64,000 nt of DNA from Apiosordaria backusii (taxonomy: Eukaryota; Ascomycota; Sordariomycetes; Sordariales; Lasiosphaeriaceae). Positions 20,653-32,900 of this stretch are shown one piece after another. Numbering within the stretch: the first letter of the stretch is position 1; each line of letters opens with the position of its first letter. The DNA lies in NCBI GenBank assembly GCA_030549205.1, contig JAUKTV010000004.1, positions 310,001-374,000 on the forward strand, read 5' to 3'. The notes beneath the pieces were generated by a model that was given only the letters and a program-made list of their open reading frames with translations, was not told where the DNA came from and searched no databases. The translations under genes were made by a program, and so were the position numbers.

Positions 20653-22917
20653 AAGTGCCGCATCTTCCAGCCAAAATCTTTGGTAAAAGCAGTCTTTGGG
20701 GCGTTGGACCCTTGCTGCGATTCGAAGCTCGCGTTGATTGATGTCGATTGCGTGATTGCGAGCTAGCCGTTTTGGGAGGAAATGTGGGGGTGCCTTGGAG
20801 GTTTAGGATGCTTGGTTTGTAATTTCAGTAACTGAGGGTTAGGGAACAGTAAGCAATTGGCATCCTTTTTCATGGCGATGCCGGCTCTCGGTGGTAATTA
20901 TTCGGCTTCTTTCACCGAGTGCCGGCCAGTAACAATGGTGCTTGTTCCGCCATATCTTCTTTGTGGGTAGAGCCTGCAACATCAGTTTGGCAACGGGCTC
21001 TCGCCAACAACGGTTCCTCACAAGGTCTGTAACCCAGCTACCATGAGTTCCTCCCCACCAGATACTGTTCTCTTCTGACCAAGTGATCCATGTTCAATTC
21101 TTCCGAGACCTTGCGATGTCGCACTCTGGTGGCAATGACGTGATCTTAGCGGCGAATATGAGTATGAGTTGTTGTGTGATTGTACAGCGGTGGGTATCTA
21201 ACAGCGATGATAAATCTTACAAAGACTCACACTCCGCCATAGATCCTCAGGCATCTCGAAATGCTTCAGATCAAAATGCCCTCAAAGAGAACTGTCGTTC
21301 AAAAGGCAAGTGTTGTTGGACGGGATATCCCTGGTTCCCCTCCATCTCTTGGCATGCGGGTTGCCCACTGTCAGGCGGGGCACGTTTTTGGTGTGGGGTA
21401 ATACCATTTTTGTGGGGGAATGGGCTTCATTTATCGCAGCACAACATCAAATACATGTTGCGAGGGACATGAAGGTAAGACAATCTGGATACAATTTACT
21501 TGAGCAACCAAACCGTCGAATGGGATGTTTGTACCTGTGAGATGGAAACATGGCAATATTCCAGCATTATAGCCCACGGGAATAATTACCGTGGGCTTCT
21601 AGACGTATTCCCGCTCAAGAGGCTGTCTCATCCATGTCCAACACCACGAACTGGTCGGGAGAATGCAGAAATAGATATCTTGCGGCGCCGGGAAGGTTGC
21701 ACACCGCCGTCAGCTTCGGATGTGGAATATACATGGGGGCCGGCGGAGAATCCGATGCGTCACTGATCCCGATTTCACATGTGGGGTGATGGGTGGTCCG
21801 CTGACTGCGTTCCCGGTTCGGCAGCAGCCCTGCGGCTTTTGTGCGGCGTCCTGTGCCAATCAATTGCATTAGGCCCCGGCTACCGCAAGACGGCCACTGT
21901 CAAAAATGCAGCCACCACCGTCCCTATCAAATGGAGATGGCCTTGGCGTTGCCAGCACCCGACGACATGTCTTCCAACTTCGAGACTCTTCCGAAATGAT
22001 GTACCTGGATTCCGCCCCATGACTAATTCTGCCGCGAGAATGACAGGCCCAGACCGGGACGAGCTCGAGATTTGGGGACCGAGAAGACAAAGACGGGCAA
22101 CGGAGATGGACGCGGTCGGCAAGTGCCGGACAGGGGGCTAGGGCCCGTCTTTGGCCGTGCTATCTTCTCTTCTGACCTCAATCCAGCAACGAAGATAAAC
22201 TTCAAAATGCTGGCCAACAATCTTCGTTACCAAGGGATGCGGTGGGGCTGCCTGCCCGGATGATGCATCAAAAGGAAGGCATGGTCGACCACAGTCTGCA
22301 AAGTCCTGCGCCAGTCTGCAGCCACAAAGACAAATGGAGGGGGAAGCGAGAACTCTATCGATATCCACGACTATCGATGCTGCGTCAATTGTGCGGAAAA
22401 CTGCTTGACAAATTCAGGGCATAGCTTGTCCAGTGCCACCTCATCTCTTCTCAGGCTTTATCTTTCCGACCTGCTCCAGACTTGCTTGAGCTACCTTATT
22501 CTAATTTCCCTCCTCAGCACTCCATCGCCCACAGAGTGCTACCAGGCGCAAACGCTCAGTCCAACACATTCCTGTCTAACGACACCTATTTCCGGCAGCT
22601 TCTCGGCGGTTTTGACAGCTCAAGACCACTTCGGAATCACTACTGCTCCAAGCACCAAACAGTCCGAACAGGACACTGTTCTGCAGGATTTGACGACCTT
22701 GGCGACTTCAGGCTATATCGCGCTTCTGCTTGCGCGAGGTCCGCACTTCCTAGAACGGCAACTATTAATATACCGCCGTTGCACATCACCACTCACATCG
22801 CTACTGCCCGTGCCCAAGGCTCGGCATCAGGTAGCCGACGGACGACTGCCCACCGCTGATACATCATAGAGTTCCCCAGTGTCGTTGTACCCGGCAGACA
22901 AGCCCAATCTATCCGCC
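20653..22917. other. Long divergent intergenic region, no gene seen
   Basis: This lies between the sulfite reductase gene (-) and the copper ATPase gene (+). Several open frames of 60-150 codons occur, but none has splice context or protein-like composition. The last 500 bp, pyrimidine-rich with short upstream ATGs, is probably the leader of the ATPase transcript. Confidence 0.55.
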
Positions 22918-25900
22918 ATGGCACCGGTCCGCGGCACGCCAGCGCCCGCAATGCAGAATGAGACTGCCACGACCTCATTTCTCCTCGCAAACTTGCACTG
23001 TCCCACCTGTGTTTCGACTATAAAGAGTGTCTTACAAGAGTATGGCAACGGTCGGGTCAGATGGGTTTCACCGAACATCGTTACGTCCGTGGTCACTGTT
23101 GAACACAGTCCGGCCGCCTCCCTCCAGGACATGCATAAGCTGCTAGAGGAGAACGGCTTTGAGGTATGCGGTGTCACAACATCGTCTGGTAACATATCGG
23201 ATCTCGACATGGGAATGGGAATGGGAATGGAAGACGTCGCCCCCAGCGGAGAAGGGAGCTCCTCTCACAGCCAGCCCTCCGGCTCCGCCCTTTCCCGGTG
23301 GATGAACCCTTTCCGGTCCCTTACCACACAGCCCGAGAAGGTTAAAGCCCATCTCCAGAACTGCGCTCACTGCCGAAACTCGAAGGAGCGCGGGCTTGAC
23401 GAAATGCAACATGTCGAGGCCGTATTGCCCGTGAAAGCAAACACAAACAGCACCAGCGTCTCAGAGTTACAAGAGACGAATCCAGAGACCTTTGTTGCGA
23501 TCGAAAGTGCCGATGCCTTGCCAGCCCAGCCAGTATGGAGAGCCACACTTGCAGTTGGAGGGATGACCTGTGGGGCTTGTGTCAACATGATATCGGAGGG
23601 ACTCAAGCAATATGACTGGATCTCCAAGACCACAGTCAATCTCCTCACCAACAGTGCAACCGTCGACCTGACCGAACCAGACAGAACTGACGACCTGGTT
23701 CAGGCCATCGAGGAACTGGGATACGAGGCCAAACTCAGTGAAGTAATTGCTCTTCAACCGAAGAAACAGCGCGCGAACTCGGACACATGGCAGGCGACGG
23801 TGGCCATCGGCGGAATGACTTGCGCATCTTGCACGACTGGGATCACTAACGGGTTAAAAAAGCTGGACTGGATCGACGATGTTGTGGTCAACTTGCTCTC
23901 CAACAGTGCCACGGTCAAGTTCCGCGGCCAGCACAACGCCTCGAGGATTGTCGAAGCTATCGAGGAGCTAGGATTTGATGCAGTTGCTGACAGCGTAGTC
24001 AGTTTGGATGAGAAGGTCGCTGAAGCAAACGAAAGGGCGGTCGAGATCAGGATCGATGGCCTGCATTGCGATCTTTGTCCAGCTCGGGTTGTCAACTGTC
24101 TTGCTGGATTTCGGCGCCAACTGAACATCACCAGCCATCCAAGTCGTGCTCGGCCGATTATCAAGATTACCTACGTCCCCGATGCCCCTTCATTCACAGT
24201 TCGACAGATCTTGGCGGCGATCGAGGCCAGTGACCCGGGATTCAGGGCGTCCATCTACCACCCTCCATCGCTTGAGGAGAGATCTAAACTTATCCAACAA
24301 AAACACCAGAGAGCAATCCTATATCGAGTCATTGGCACTGGCCTGACTTGCATTCCAACATTTGTCATCGGGATCGTCTACATGATGTTCATCCCGCACG
24401 AAGAGGCACACTATCTGATGTCCCCTTGGACCTCTGGCATCAGCCGGGCTCAAATTGCGCTTTTCATCCTGGCCACGCCTGTGTATTTCTTTGCTGCAGA
24501 CCTCTTTCACAAGAGCGCCATCAAGGAAATCGCAACCTTGTGGCGCCCTGGCAGCAGGGTGCCGATTCTCAAGCGCCTCTATAAATTTGGCAGCATGAAC
24601 ACACTTATGTCCCTTGGCACCACCATTGCCTACTTTGCTTCCGTTAGCCAAATGATCGCCGCCGCCGCCACTCGTGCCACCAACACCCAGGATGGGAATT
24701 TCTATTATGACACTGTGGTATTCTTAACATTCTTCTTGCTTTTGGGGCGGTATATCGAGAGTTACAGCAAGAAGAGGACTGGCGATGCGGTGGAGTTGCT
24801 GGCGAAGTTGAGACCGACTACGGCTATTCTGGTGAATGCGTATGGGTCGGAGAAGGAGGGAGACGAGGTTGTCAAGGCGGATTTGCTTGACTTTGGGGAT
24901 ATTGTGCGTGTTCCGCACGGGGCGTCTCCTCCGTCTGATGGTGTGGTTATTAGTGGCGACAGCAGCTTCGATGAATCCAGTTTGACGGGTGAGTCACGTC
25001 TTGTGAAGAAGGTTCCTGGTGATCAGGTCTTTTCGGGGACAGTCAATAAGGGATCGTCGCTTTTGGTTCGGATTACGGGTGTTGCCGGTCAGTCCTTACT
25101 TGATCAGATTGTCAATGTTGTTCGGGAGGGCCAGACCAAGCAGGCAAAGATCGAGCGGGTAGCGGACTATCTGACCTCGTACTTCGTACCTGCCATCACA
25201 GCCTTTGCCATCGTCACATGGATCGTTTGGGTTTCGCTGGGGTATGGTGGCCGCCTTCCGGAACACTTTTTGAGTAAGACTACCGGTGGATGGATTGCGT
25301 TCTCTCTTCAGTTCGCCATTGCTGTTTTTGTGGTGGCTTGTCCATGTGGTCTCGGTCTTGCAGCACCTACAGCTATTTTTGTTGGAAGCGGTCTCGCAGC
25401 AAACCATGGAATTCTCGCCAAAGGCGGAGGTGAGGCATTCGAGAAGGCGAGCCGGATTGACTGTGTTGTCTTTGACAAGACTGGCACACTGACAACCGGC
25501 GGAGAACCGAGCATCACGGACTCTGAGGTTTACGTTTACGGTACGCCTGAGAAGAGAACGTTCCTGGCTGGTTTGAAGGCGGTTGAAGAGAACAGCACCC
25601 ACCCTATCGCCAAGGCGATCATTTCGTTCTGCACTTCTGAGAAGGACTTGCCCAAGGTTACTGCCGACAATCTCCAGGAACTCCCTGGCAAGGGCATGAA
25701 GGCCACATGCCAAGCTACCACCCCTGAGACTTCGTTCGAGTTGATCGTTGGCAATGAGGCTCTGATGAAAGACTTTAGTGTCACTATCTCACCTGAAGCC
25801 GCACAGAGTCTGGAGAAGTGGAAGCAAGAGGCCAAATCTATCGCGCTCGTTGCCACGAAGTCTCTTAACAACCCAGACTCATCAGCATGGGCACTCGCCG

Positions 25901-26565
25901 CAGCCCTCTCTATCTCGGATCCCATTCGCCCCGAAGCCAAGGTCGTCATAGCCGCGCTTCAAGAATCTGGCACCCGAGTCTGGATGCTCTCTGGTGACAA
26001 TCCCACCACTGCTACTGCGGTCGCCCAGCAGCTCGGTATCCCCTCTGAACAAGTCATCGCCGGCGTCCTCCCCGCAGGCAAGGCCGATCAGATCAAGTAC
26101 CTCCAATCAACACTCAAGGCACGCAAAGGCAAGAACTCCGAATCCTCGACCGAACGCGCTATGATCGCCATGGTGGGAGACGGCATCAACGACAGCCCTG
26201 CGCTTGCCACAGCAGACGTTGGTATTGCCATTGGCTCTGGGTCAGACGTTGCTATCAGCAGCGCAGACTTTGTGCTGGTGAAGAGCGACTTGAAGACTGT
26301 GGTCACGCTGCTGGATTTGTCCAAGACAGTGTTTAGGAGGATCAAGTTCAACTTTGGGTGGGCGATTATTTATAACACTGTCATGGTGCCGGTGGCGGCT
26401 GGAGTTTTCTATCCTATTGTCAGTCAGGGGAAGCATGTGAGCCTGGATCCGGCGTGGGCGGCGCTGGCGATGGCGTTGAGTAGTATTAGTGTTGTGTTGA
26501 GTTCGTTGGCGTTGAGGTGGAGGTGGTTGGGGTTTAGGGAGAGGAGGTTGGAGGTTGAGAAATAG
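22918..26565 (+). CDS. CCC2: P-type Cu(+) ATPase (CCC2/ATP7 type)
   Basis: Pumps cytosolic copper into the secretory pathway. Single exon, 1215 aa from ATG 22918, which sits in a good GCCATGG context; the frame is open 13 codons further but with no ATG. Four N-terminal metal-binding modules are visible: C29-PT-C32, C218-GA-C221 and C302-AS-C305 (both GMTCxxC), and C384-DL-C387. Eight membrane segments are expected. The catalytic parts are intact: TGES at 690-693, transport motif CPC at 808-810, DKTGT with phosphorylated Asp853, STHP, and GDGIND at about 1088. Filamentous fungi usually have a Golgi enzyme for copper loading of multicopper oxidases, and sometimes a second exporter for copper detoxification. 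Which one this is cannot be decided here. Confidence 0.96.
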   Translation: MAPVRGTPAPAMQNETATTSFLLANLHCPTCVSTIKSVLQEYGNGRVRWVSPNIVTSVVTVEHSPAASLQDMHKLLEENGFEVCGVTTSSGNISDLDMGMGMGMEDVAPSGEGSSSHSQPSGSALSRWMNPFRSLTTQPEKVKAHLQNCAHCRNSKERGLDEMQHVEAVLPVKANTNSTSVSELQETNPETFVAIESADALPAQPVWRATLAVGGMTCGACVNMISEGLKQYDWISKTTVNLLTNSATVDLTEPDRTDDLVQAIEELGYEAKLSEVIALQPKKQRANSDTWQATVAIGGMTCASCTTGITNGLKKLDWIDDVVVNLLSNSATVKFRGQHNASRIVEAIEELGFDAVADSVVSLDEKVAEANERAVEIRIDGLHCDLCPARVVNCLAGFRRQLNITSHPSRARPIIKITYVPDAPSFTVRQILAAIEASDPGFRASIYHPPSLEERSKLIQQKHQRAILYRVIGTGLTCIPTFVIGIVYMMFIPHEEAHYLMSPWTSGISRAQIALFILATPVYFFAADLFHKSAIKEIATLWRPGSRVPILKRLYKFGSMNTLMSLGTTIAYFASVSQMIAAAATRATNTQDGNFYYDTVVFLTFFLLLGRYIESYSKKRTGDAVELLAKLRPTTAILVNAYGSEKEGDEVVKADLLDFGDIVRVPHGASPPSDGVVISGDSSFDESSLTGESRLVKKVPGDQVFSGTVNKGSSLLVRITGVAGQSLLDQIVNVVREGQTKQAKIERVADYLTSYFVPAITAFAIVTWIVWVSLGYGGRLPEHFLSKTTGGWIAFSLQFAIAVFVVACPCGLGLAAPTAIFVGSGLAANHGILAKGGGEAFEKASRIDCVVFDKTGTLTTGGEPSITDSEVYVYGTPEKRTFLAGLKAVEENSTHPIAKAIISFCTSEKDLPKVTADNLQELPGKGMKATCQATTPETSFELIVGNEALMKDFSVTISPEAAQSLEKWKQEAKSIALVATKSLNNPDSSAWALAAALSISDPIRPEAKVVIAALQESGTRVWMLSGDNPTTATAVAQQLGIPSEQVIAGVLPAGKADQIKYLQSTLKARKGKNSESSTERAMIAMVGDGINDSPALATADVGIAIGSGSDVAISSADFVLVKSDLKTVVTLLDLSKTVFRRIKFNFGWAIIYNTVMVPVAAGVFYPIVSQGKHVSLDPAWAALAMALSSISVVLSSLALRWRWLGFRERRLEVEK

Positions 26566-27623
26566 AGGGGGAGAAAAAGGAAGAAAAATATAAGAGGTGG
26601 ATGGAATGATACCCTAGGTACAAACAGGAGTTCGTTAATTGGTTAAGTTTTGGGGGGGTGGTGATGAATGGGATAATATTAAAGATGGGAGCTTGATACC
26701 GAGCGGATAGTGAGAAATAGCGCGGGTATTAAGCTGTTTTTTTTTTGGTAAATATGGAGTACTGGTGTTAATGAATGGATTGGATATGATTTCAGATGAT
26801 TGATGCTTGTGAATGTGCTGTGGTGATGTCAGGTTTGGTGTTTCAGGTACCTAGTGGTTGCTCGTTGCACAATGCAAGGGTTTGAGCTGCTAATGCCGAG
26901 CGGCAGGGGCTAGCTCGATGTGCCCCAACCTACTTCCAGGTTCTAAATTGCTTGCAGGGCATCAACTGTGCACTTGACAACGCGAACAACATTTTGCTTT
27001 CGTTATCTCAGCGTCGGTGCATCATCTTCCAACGACTCGACTGTGTCATTATCATCGACGGATCAAACACAGCAGTTTCGTCTTGATTTCTTTCTTTTCC
27101 AAATACTTCCCATTCCGGCATCACCATCTTATCTACACTCCAATCCCTGATTGTTCGTTAGCGCGCGGCCGCCCCAGAAGACAAACTTATCTCACCTCAA
27201 CAACCACCATTTTTTTCGGGAAAAAAAGGGTATTACTGAATTCAAGCTGGCTATTAATTTTACATTATCCAATTTTCTCGATTGTTGTGGCTTTTCTGAG
27301 GCAAAAGCTGTGGTCGTTTAAAGATAGTGGCCCGAGCGCCCGCGCTAACAAACAATCAAGTATTGGAGTGTACATATTTAGCGCCCGTAGTGGGGGGGTA
27401 AACAGTCGCCCTGGAGACAAGGTTACCTACGCTGTGCCGCATCCATTTCACAGTGCCGCCCGGGCAGCGCATCACTTTTTCCACAGGCACATCCATATCG
27501 GACCTACCAGATCGAAGCGTGGGGAAGCACCAGCACCGCACCGCGCGCACCGCGACTGAAATCCAACCGATCACATTTTCCCGAAAAACCGATTACCCCC
27601 CTTCCAGGTTTAGATCTGTCAAC
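26566..27623. other. Intergenic, no gene seen
   Basis: 3' flank of the ATPase gene, then the long promoter and leader of the C3HC zinc-finger gene. An open frame covers the last 170 bp but contains no ATG before 27624. Confidence 0.55.
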
Positions 27624-29225
27624 ATGAACGCAACAGTAAAACGCAAGTTCAACGCTCTGGTGCAAGGCATCGGAAACACCACTTCCCCCTCTACTCCCGC
27701 TGCTACGACAAACGATCAATTAGGAGCAGGAGCAGCGACGCTAGATCCAGCGTCACCACTTTCTGTCCGCTCTACACCTGGGTTAGGGCTGTCAAGAACG
27801 ATGACAGGGGAGGATTTGCTGAGCAAGAAGCGACGCGTCGGCGGAACACCCACCCCCTCGTCCCGATTCGCAACACCGCAAGCGCAGCGCTCCACGATAT
27901 TGAGCAACTCCAGTCCAGCCAGTTCGATACGATTAACGAACAATGCGGGCGGTTCAACAACGACGATATCGAATGTTACCCTTCGAAAATTTACCCCCGG
28001 CGGCAGCCCTGCGCCACGAGCATCATCGTCATCGGTTAAAGGCGAGCAAGGGGGGCCGGAGAAGAAACAAGCGCCGAAATACTGTCCGAGTGATAGGGGG
28101 GAGTTGTTGAGGCGGTTGGCGACGTTTCAGGAACTAACGGATTGGACGCCGAAGCCGGAGAGGATAAGTGAGGTTGAGTGGGCTAAGCGGGGGTGGGTTT
28201 GCTTGGGGAAGGAGAGGGTGAAATGTACGCTTTGTGAGAGGGAGTTGGTGGTTAAGATTGGGAGGAGGGAGGGGGTGGATGGGGAGATAGGGAAGGAGAT
28301 GGAGGAGGGGGTTGTGGGACGGTATGAACAATTGATGAAGGAGGAGGGGCATACGGAGGGGTGTTTGTGGCGGGGGAGGGGGTGTGAGGATTCGTTGCTG
28401 AGGTTGCCGCTGCCGAATGGGAGGTGGGCGTTGGAGGGGTTGAGGGAGAGGTATGAGGAGTTGAGGGGGAGGAGGGACTTTTTGCCGTATGAGTTTAATT
28501 TGAGGTTGCCGGAGGGGTTGGATTTGGAGAGGGTGGTTGAGTGGTTGCCGAAGACTTTTTTTGAGGGGGGAGGGGGGGTGAATAGGTCGGCGCTGGCTTT
28601 GGCGCTGATGGGATGGCAGGGGTTGACGAATCCACGGTTGAATAATGCGCCTATTCCTAATAGTGCGAGCTGTCATACTTGTTTGCGGCGGTTGGGGCTC
28701 TGGATGTTCAAGTCACGACAGATCAACCCCGAGACGAACGAGATATTGGAGCCGGCGCCGATGGATCATTTGGATCCGGTGAGGGAGCACAGGTTTTTCT
28801 GCCCGTGGAAGAATGGGGAGGTGCAGAGGAATCCAGGGGCGAAGTTGTTGCCAAAGGGGGAGAAGGAGAAGCCGGCTTGGGAGATCCTGTTGGAAGTGCT
28901 GAAGAATGAGAGTTTTATTAGGGAAAAGGTGGAGGGTAGTTCTGGGGGGCAGCATGGGAGGAGCAAGAGCAGTGTCGCTGCTGTTGGGGCAGCCAAGACA
29001 CCGGAAAGGCCGAGATCGACGACCATTGGGGGGACACCGAGGGAGGACGGGGATGATGGAGGGGAGGGACAGGAAGAAGATGAGGAGGCGAGGAAGAAGA
29101 AGGATCAGGATGTTATGAGCAGGTTGAGGAGGGTGAAGAGTTTGTTCAATACCAAGGGGGGGAAGTTGAAGAGGCTGGGGAGTAGTAGGCCGGGGACTTC
29201 AGGGTCGATTGCGCCTGGGGAGTAA
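27624..29225 (+). CDS. C3HC zinc-finger protein, Rsm1/NIPA family
   Basis: 533 aa, one exon; start at ATG 27624 (MNATVKRKFNALVQGIG), the form usual for the family. A Ser/Thr-rich N-terminus precedes the C3HC domain: YCPSDRGELLRRLATFQELT, GWVCLGKERVKCTLC with C201-x2-C204, and H243-x3-C247. A second, Rsm1-like region contains the pair CHTC and the distant H-x3-C of HRFFCPW. The tail is acidic then basic. Relatives are yeast Rsm1, linked to mRNA export, and animal NIPA/ZC3HC1, a nuclear-pore basket or F-box-like protein. Nuclear location is expected. The coding strand is unusually G-rich in the middle, giving long artefactual open frames on the other strand. Confidence 0.82.
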   Translation: MNATVKRKFNALVQGIGNTTSPSTPAATTNDQLGAGAATLDPASPLSVRSTPGLGLSRTMTGEDLLSKKRRVGGTPTPSSRFATPQAQRSTILSNSSPASSIRLTNNAGGSTTTISNVTLRKFTPGGSPAPRASSSSVKGEQGGPEKKQAPKYCPSDRGELLRRLATFQELTDWTPKPERISEVEWAKRGWVCLGKERVKCTLCERELVVKIGRREGVDGEIGKEMEEGVVGRYEQLMKEEGHTEGCLWRGRGCEDSLLRLPLPNGRWALEGLRERYEELRGRRDFLPYEFNLRLPEGLDLERVVEWLPKTFFEGGGGVNRSALALALMGWQGLTNPRLNNAPIPNSASCHTCLRRLGLWMFKSRQINPETNEILEPAPMDHLDPVREHRFFCPWKNGEVQRNPGAKLLPKGEKEKPAWEILLEVLKNESFIREKVEGSSGGQHGRSKSSVAAVGAAKTPERPRSTTIGGTPREDGDDGGEGQEEDEEARKKKDQDVMSRLRRVKSLFNTKGGKLKRLGSSRPGTSGSIAPGE

Positions 29226-29966
29226 TGGAATGCGCTATCAAAGAAGGGGGCGCGTTTGTATGAATACTGAATTGCTTCTGATGATGGTGCGCGGGGTATG
29301 ATTCTAGGTAGAGCGGGATAGCAAGTTGGTATTTGTTTGTATAATTCATTCATATCACTACGTGTGGAGTTAATGCTTCAAAAACATGCCCACAGCAAAC
29401 GATCCCTGCATTCTGTATGTCTCGTCTAGTGTGTACAGTACCGAAAGTTAGAACTATCTCGAAGATGGGAGAGCGGCAAGTCTGGCCTTGCTGAGTCAGG
29501 GGTGGTGCTCTCACAGTGCTGTCACTGCAGGGCCGTGCGGTGATGCCAAGGCTTGACTTGATGGGTGGGCCGCGGCGCAGGTTCCCATGTTGCCAAGGCG
29601 GCATAGCGTAACGCTGCGAGCTGAGGGTCCAGTGCAAGCGCCGCATCGCAACTGGAATTCACCATTTTCAACCCGCCAAACTTGGGAATCAGTCGTCAAC
29701 GAGCCCTTCTACTTCTTCCGTTTGCCGCGTACAACTTGGGCTATCTACTGGACCTCGTCACGGAATCTTTGTTCACAAATTAATCTCTCACGACCTTGAA
29801 CGAGCAACCTTGCAACCGTCCTGCAGTGTCCCGTTGCCCGTGTCTCGCCCTCCCCGCTGCCGCTCGAACCCGCCCACCACAAGCAGCTCTCTGCATCCTC
29901 CATCTCGATATCAACCCGACACCCACTTCCTGCCACCAAACCCCGCAAAATATCTATTTCCATGTC
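29226..29966. other. Intergenic, no gene seen
   Basis: 3' flank of the zinc-finger gene and promoter/leader of the HECT ligase gene, CT-rich from about 29800. No coding signal was seen. Confidence 0.55.
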
Positions 29967-32900
29967 ATGACTCGAGATACTATGCGGCCAGTGGCCGGAA
30001 GCAGCCACAGCTACAGCAGCACCGATGACCTCGATATCTTGGCAGGCCTCTGGGAGGAGGCGCCCTTCGCGAGACTCCCCTGCGATGCGCCCAGCGAGCT
30101 GAAGGACCTGGTGGAGGATATCGACAACCCGAAGCGCGTCTATGCCGTTCACAAAGCCGCTCGAAGACACAACTTTCAGCAAATAGTCCAGAGGTATGTG
30201 ATGACAGGGTAATGGACCTAGATTTCTTGGCTGACGAATGTTGTTGCTGCCCAGGTATATCGTCCAGCTTCGCGAAGGTTGCGGCGTCGAACATTGCGTA
30301 ACACCCACGTGCTTTACCTGCCGCAAGAGAGCCGCTGGCCGGGCCCCGATCAAAAGATACAACACAACGAGCGCGAGAACGTTAGCCACCTTCCTGGCCA
30401 GTCAAGATAACCCCGAGAATGGGCTGTGCCCCAACTTGCGAGCCCCAAAGGCCCCGCCGGCTGCCCTCAACTCTCTGGTGTTTGTGCCCAAGCAGCGGTT
30501 GCACAACGATCGTACACCGGGAGCATCTCCCAAGTCACAATTCAACAATTCTCGCTCAGCGTCACCACGGACGAATGGATCTAGTATACGGCCGTCGACG
30601 GGAGATGCAAGGCAAAGAGGCAGGTCGACGAATTCTACGAGAGATGCGGAGAGCCCAAAACCGAAACGGCAACCAGGGTTCGAAGCTGTGGAGGAGCCAG
30701 TCAGCAAGGACCACCGATCTTTTGCGGCCAACGTCTTTGGTACCGTGGCTTTCAAGATGCTGGAGTGGCTTACACCAGCTGCGCTAGAGGATATGTCCCA
30801 GAGGACAAAAGCCTTCCAGGACGAGCCAGACCCAGACCGTCAAGACCCGGAACCAACCAAGCTGGAAACTAACCGCGAGAATGGGGATAAGCTACGGACT
30901 AAGTGGCCGTCCGCCCAACCCAACGGCACGTCGGTTAACGGTCGACCGCTGCCAAAGAGCAGGCAACCCGGGAAAGACCAGGAACCAAAGGATGATCATC
31001 ACTCCCGCGATCCACCGCCCGTTTCTCGCTCGACACACCCCCGCCGCAACTCGAATGCCAAGTTGAGGACATCAAATCCGCCTTTGCCCAAGCGACAGCT
31101 TTCCATCGACCCCTACACACAAGATCCCCTGACTGATGACCCTTACCCGGGGCTACTTAGATCACCGCGCGGAAATGCTGGCTCGGCAGACAGGGGGCTG
31201 CGAGGACCAAAGCCAACAGGGTCAGCGCTCTCCAGACCAATATCGCAGCTTTCCTCGGCTGGCTACTTTGACCATGTTGCCTTGGAAAAGATGCCACCAC
31301 CCAAAGCTCTGGACCTGAAGAACTATTTAGGGCGAAACCAGCTGGATGGGACGAGAACCTCCGACACAAACGGTCCAAGACAGCTCGGCGTTCCGTCGGG
31401 AGGTTCCTCTGACAGATCATGCAGCAGCGGATCAGCAGAGGTTGTCCACCCAGAGCCGGAGTCTGATGATGAGAGCGTTCTTCCTCAAACACTATCCGCT
31501 CTAAATGCTGACGCCGTTGACTTCATCAGCGATGTCATGCAAGATGATGGAACGGCAGAGAAACACATGCTAGAACCGCCATCCATCACCAAGTTTCACA
31601 ACGGACACGCTGGCCGCGGCAAGACGCTGAAACGTAAGAAGCTTGCTTCTGGGAGTCCAAACTTCAAGCTAGAGTGGAAACTGTTCATCGAACAGACCCT
31701 CTTCCACATCCTCAGCGATCCACAACTTGCTGTCCAGTCGTTTACGAAACAGGGGCAGCTCTATGATTCACATACGCTATGGTACTGCATGCTCAGGATG
31801 ACCCGAGTTGCTCCAAGCTTGGTCTTTCACAGCCTGTGGATGGCGGCGGGCAGTCTGTTTGCTCCTCCGGAGGCACTGCTGGCCCCACGATCCCCGACGG
31901 CGAAGCTATTCAGAGACAAAGAGTCCTTGTCAAACGCCGAGGCAGGTCGTCTCATGTCGATATGCCTACACGCCTTGATCGCCGCTGCACCCTTGATAGC
32001 CCCTGACCCATCTAACCCAGAAAAGGCTACCCAGCAACTGTATGACATGTCGAGAATTCGGTCACATGGTTTGAGTTTAGCCCAAAGCGGTGCCATCGCC
32101 AACCAACCAGTTGACCTCTGTCTTCAGTACGAGGACGCCTTTACTGACGACCTGGCACTGAGGTTAGCCAGACGGTTGTTTACTGCTATCAATACCAGGC
32201 GGTATTTTGATGCGCTTTGTGAATCCAATAGAGACCTAGAGGGTGACGACACAGCACCGGAACCAGACGTCTTGGCGCCTCTTTTCTCGCAGCTAAATTT
32301 TCTCCATGCCGATGCCGTCTATTATGTGCTGGACTTTTCTTTCAATGAGCGTGCTTTGCATGAGACACGAGTTCCGATCCTTTTGCTGGACTGGGCGAGG
32401 GCCGTAATGCTGAGTGACTGGGATGGGTCTCCTGTGATCAAGGGGGATGGGCCCTTTGGCGGGGCCCTGGCGTTAATGCAGGCTATGTGTGAGTAGCACC
32501 CATTCTCATGGTCATTTAATGAGAATACTGACAGTTACTGTAGACAACAAACGACACGAACTCTTATTGGGCGATGCTCAGTTTCGTTCCGAATACTTCG
32601 CTGAAAGGCTCGACACAGTCCAGATGCCTATCGCTTGGTTATCCCAAGTCCCCACGAGACAGAAGGTCCATCTTCTCGATTACCCCTTTATCTTCAACCC
32701 TTCTACTCTGGTGACCTACTTTCGATCCATCAACTTTTCGCGAATGAGCCGCTCCTACGAAGAGTCAACATCACTACAAGATAGAATTGACGTAATCGCC
32801 TCGCGTTCCAGCTTGAATAGGCATCATAAGGAGGTGCTTACAGAGCGGTTGCGGGCGGCGGCTACGAAATATTTGGTCCTCGACATCCGCAGGGAGGCTG

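Noticed and set aside
22405..22869. A 154-codon frame before the copper ATPase
   Set aside because: Low-complexity Ser/Thr/Leu composition in a probable 5' leader; no homology signal.
15018..26565. A metabolic gene cluster linking transhydrogenase, sulfite reductase and copper ATPase
   Set aside because: The functions are unrelated housekeeping roles, spacing is ordinary, and no pathway-specific regulator or backbone enzyme is present.
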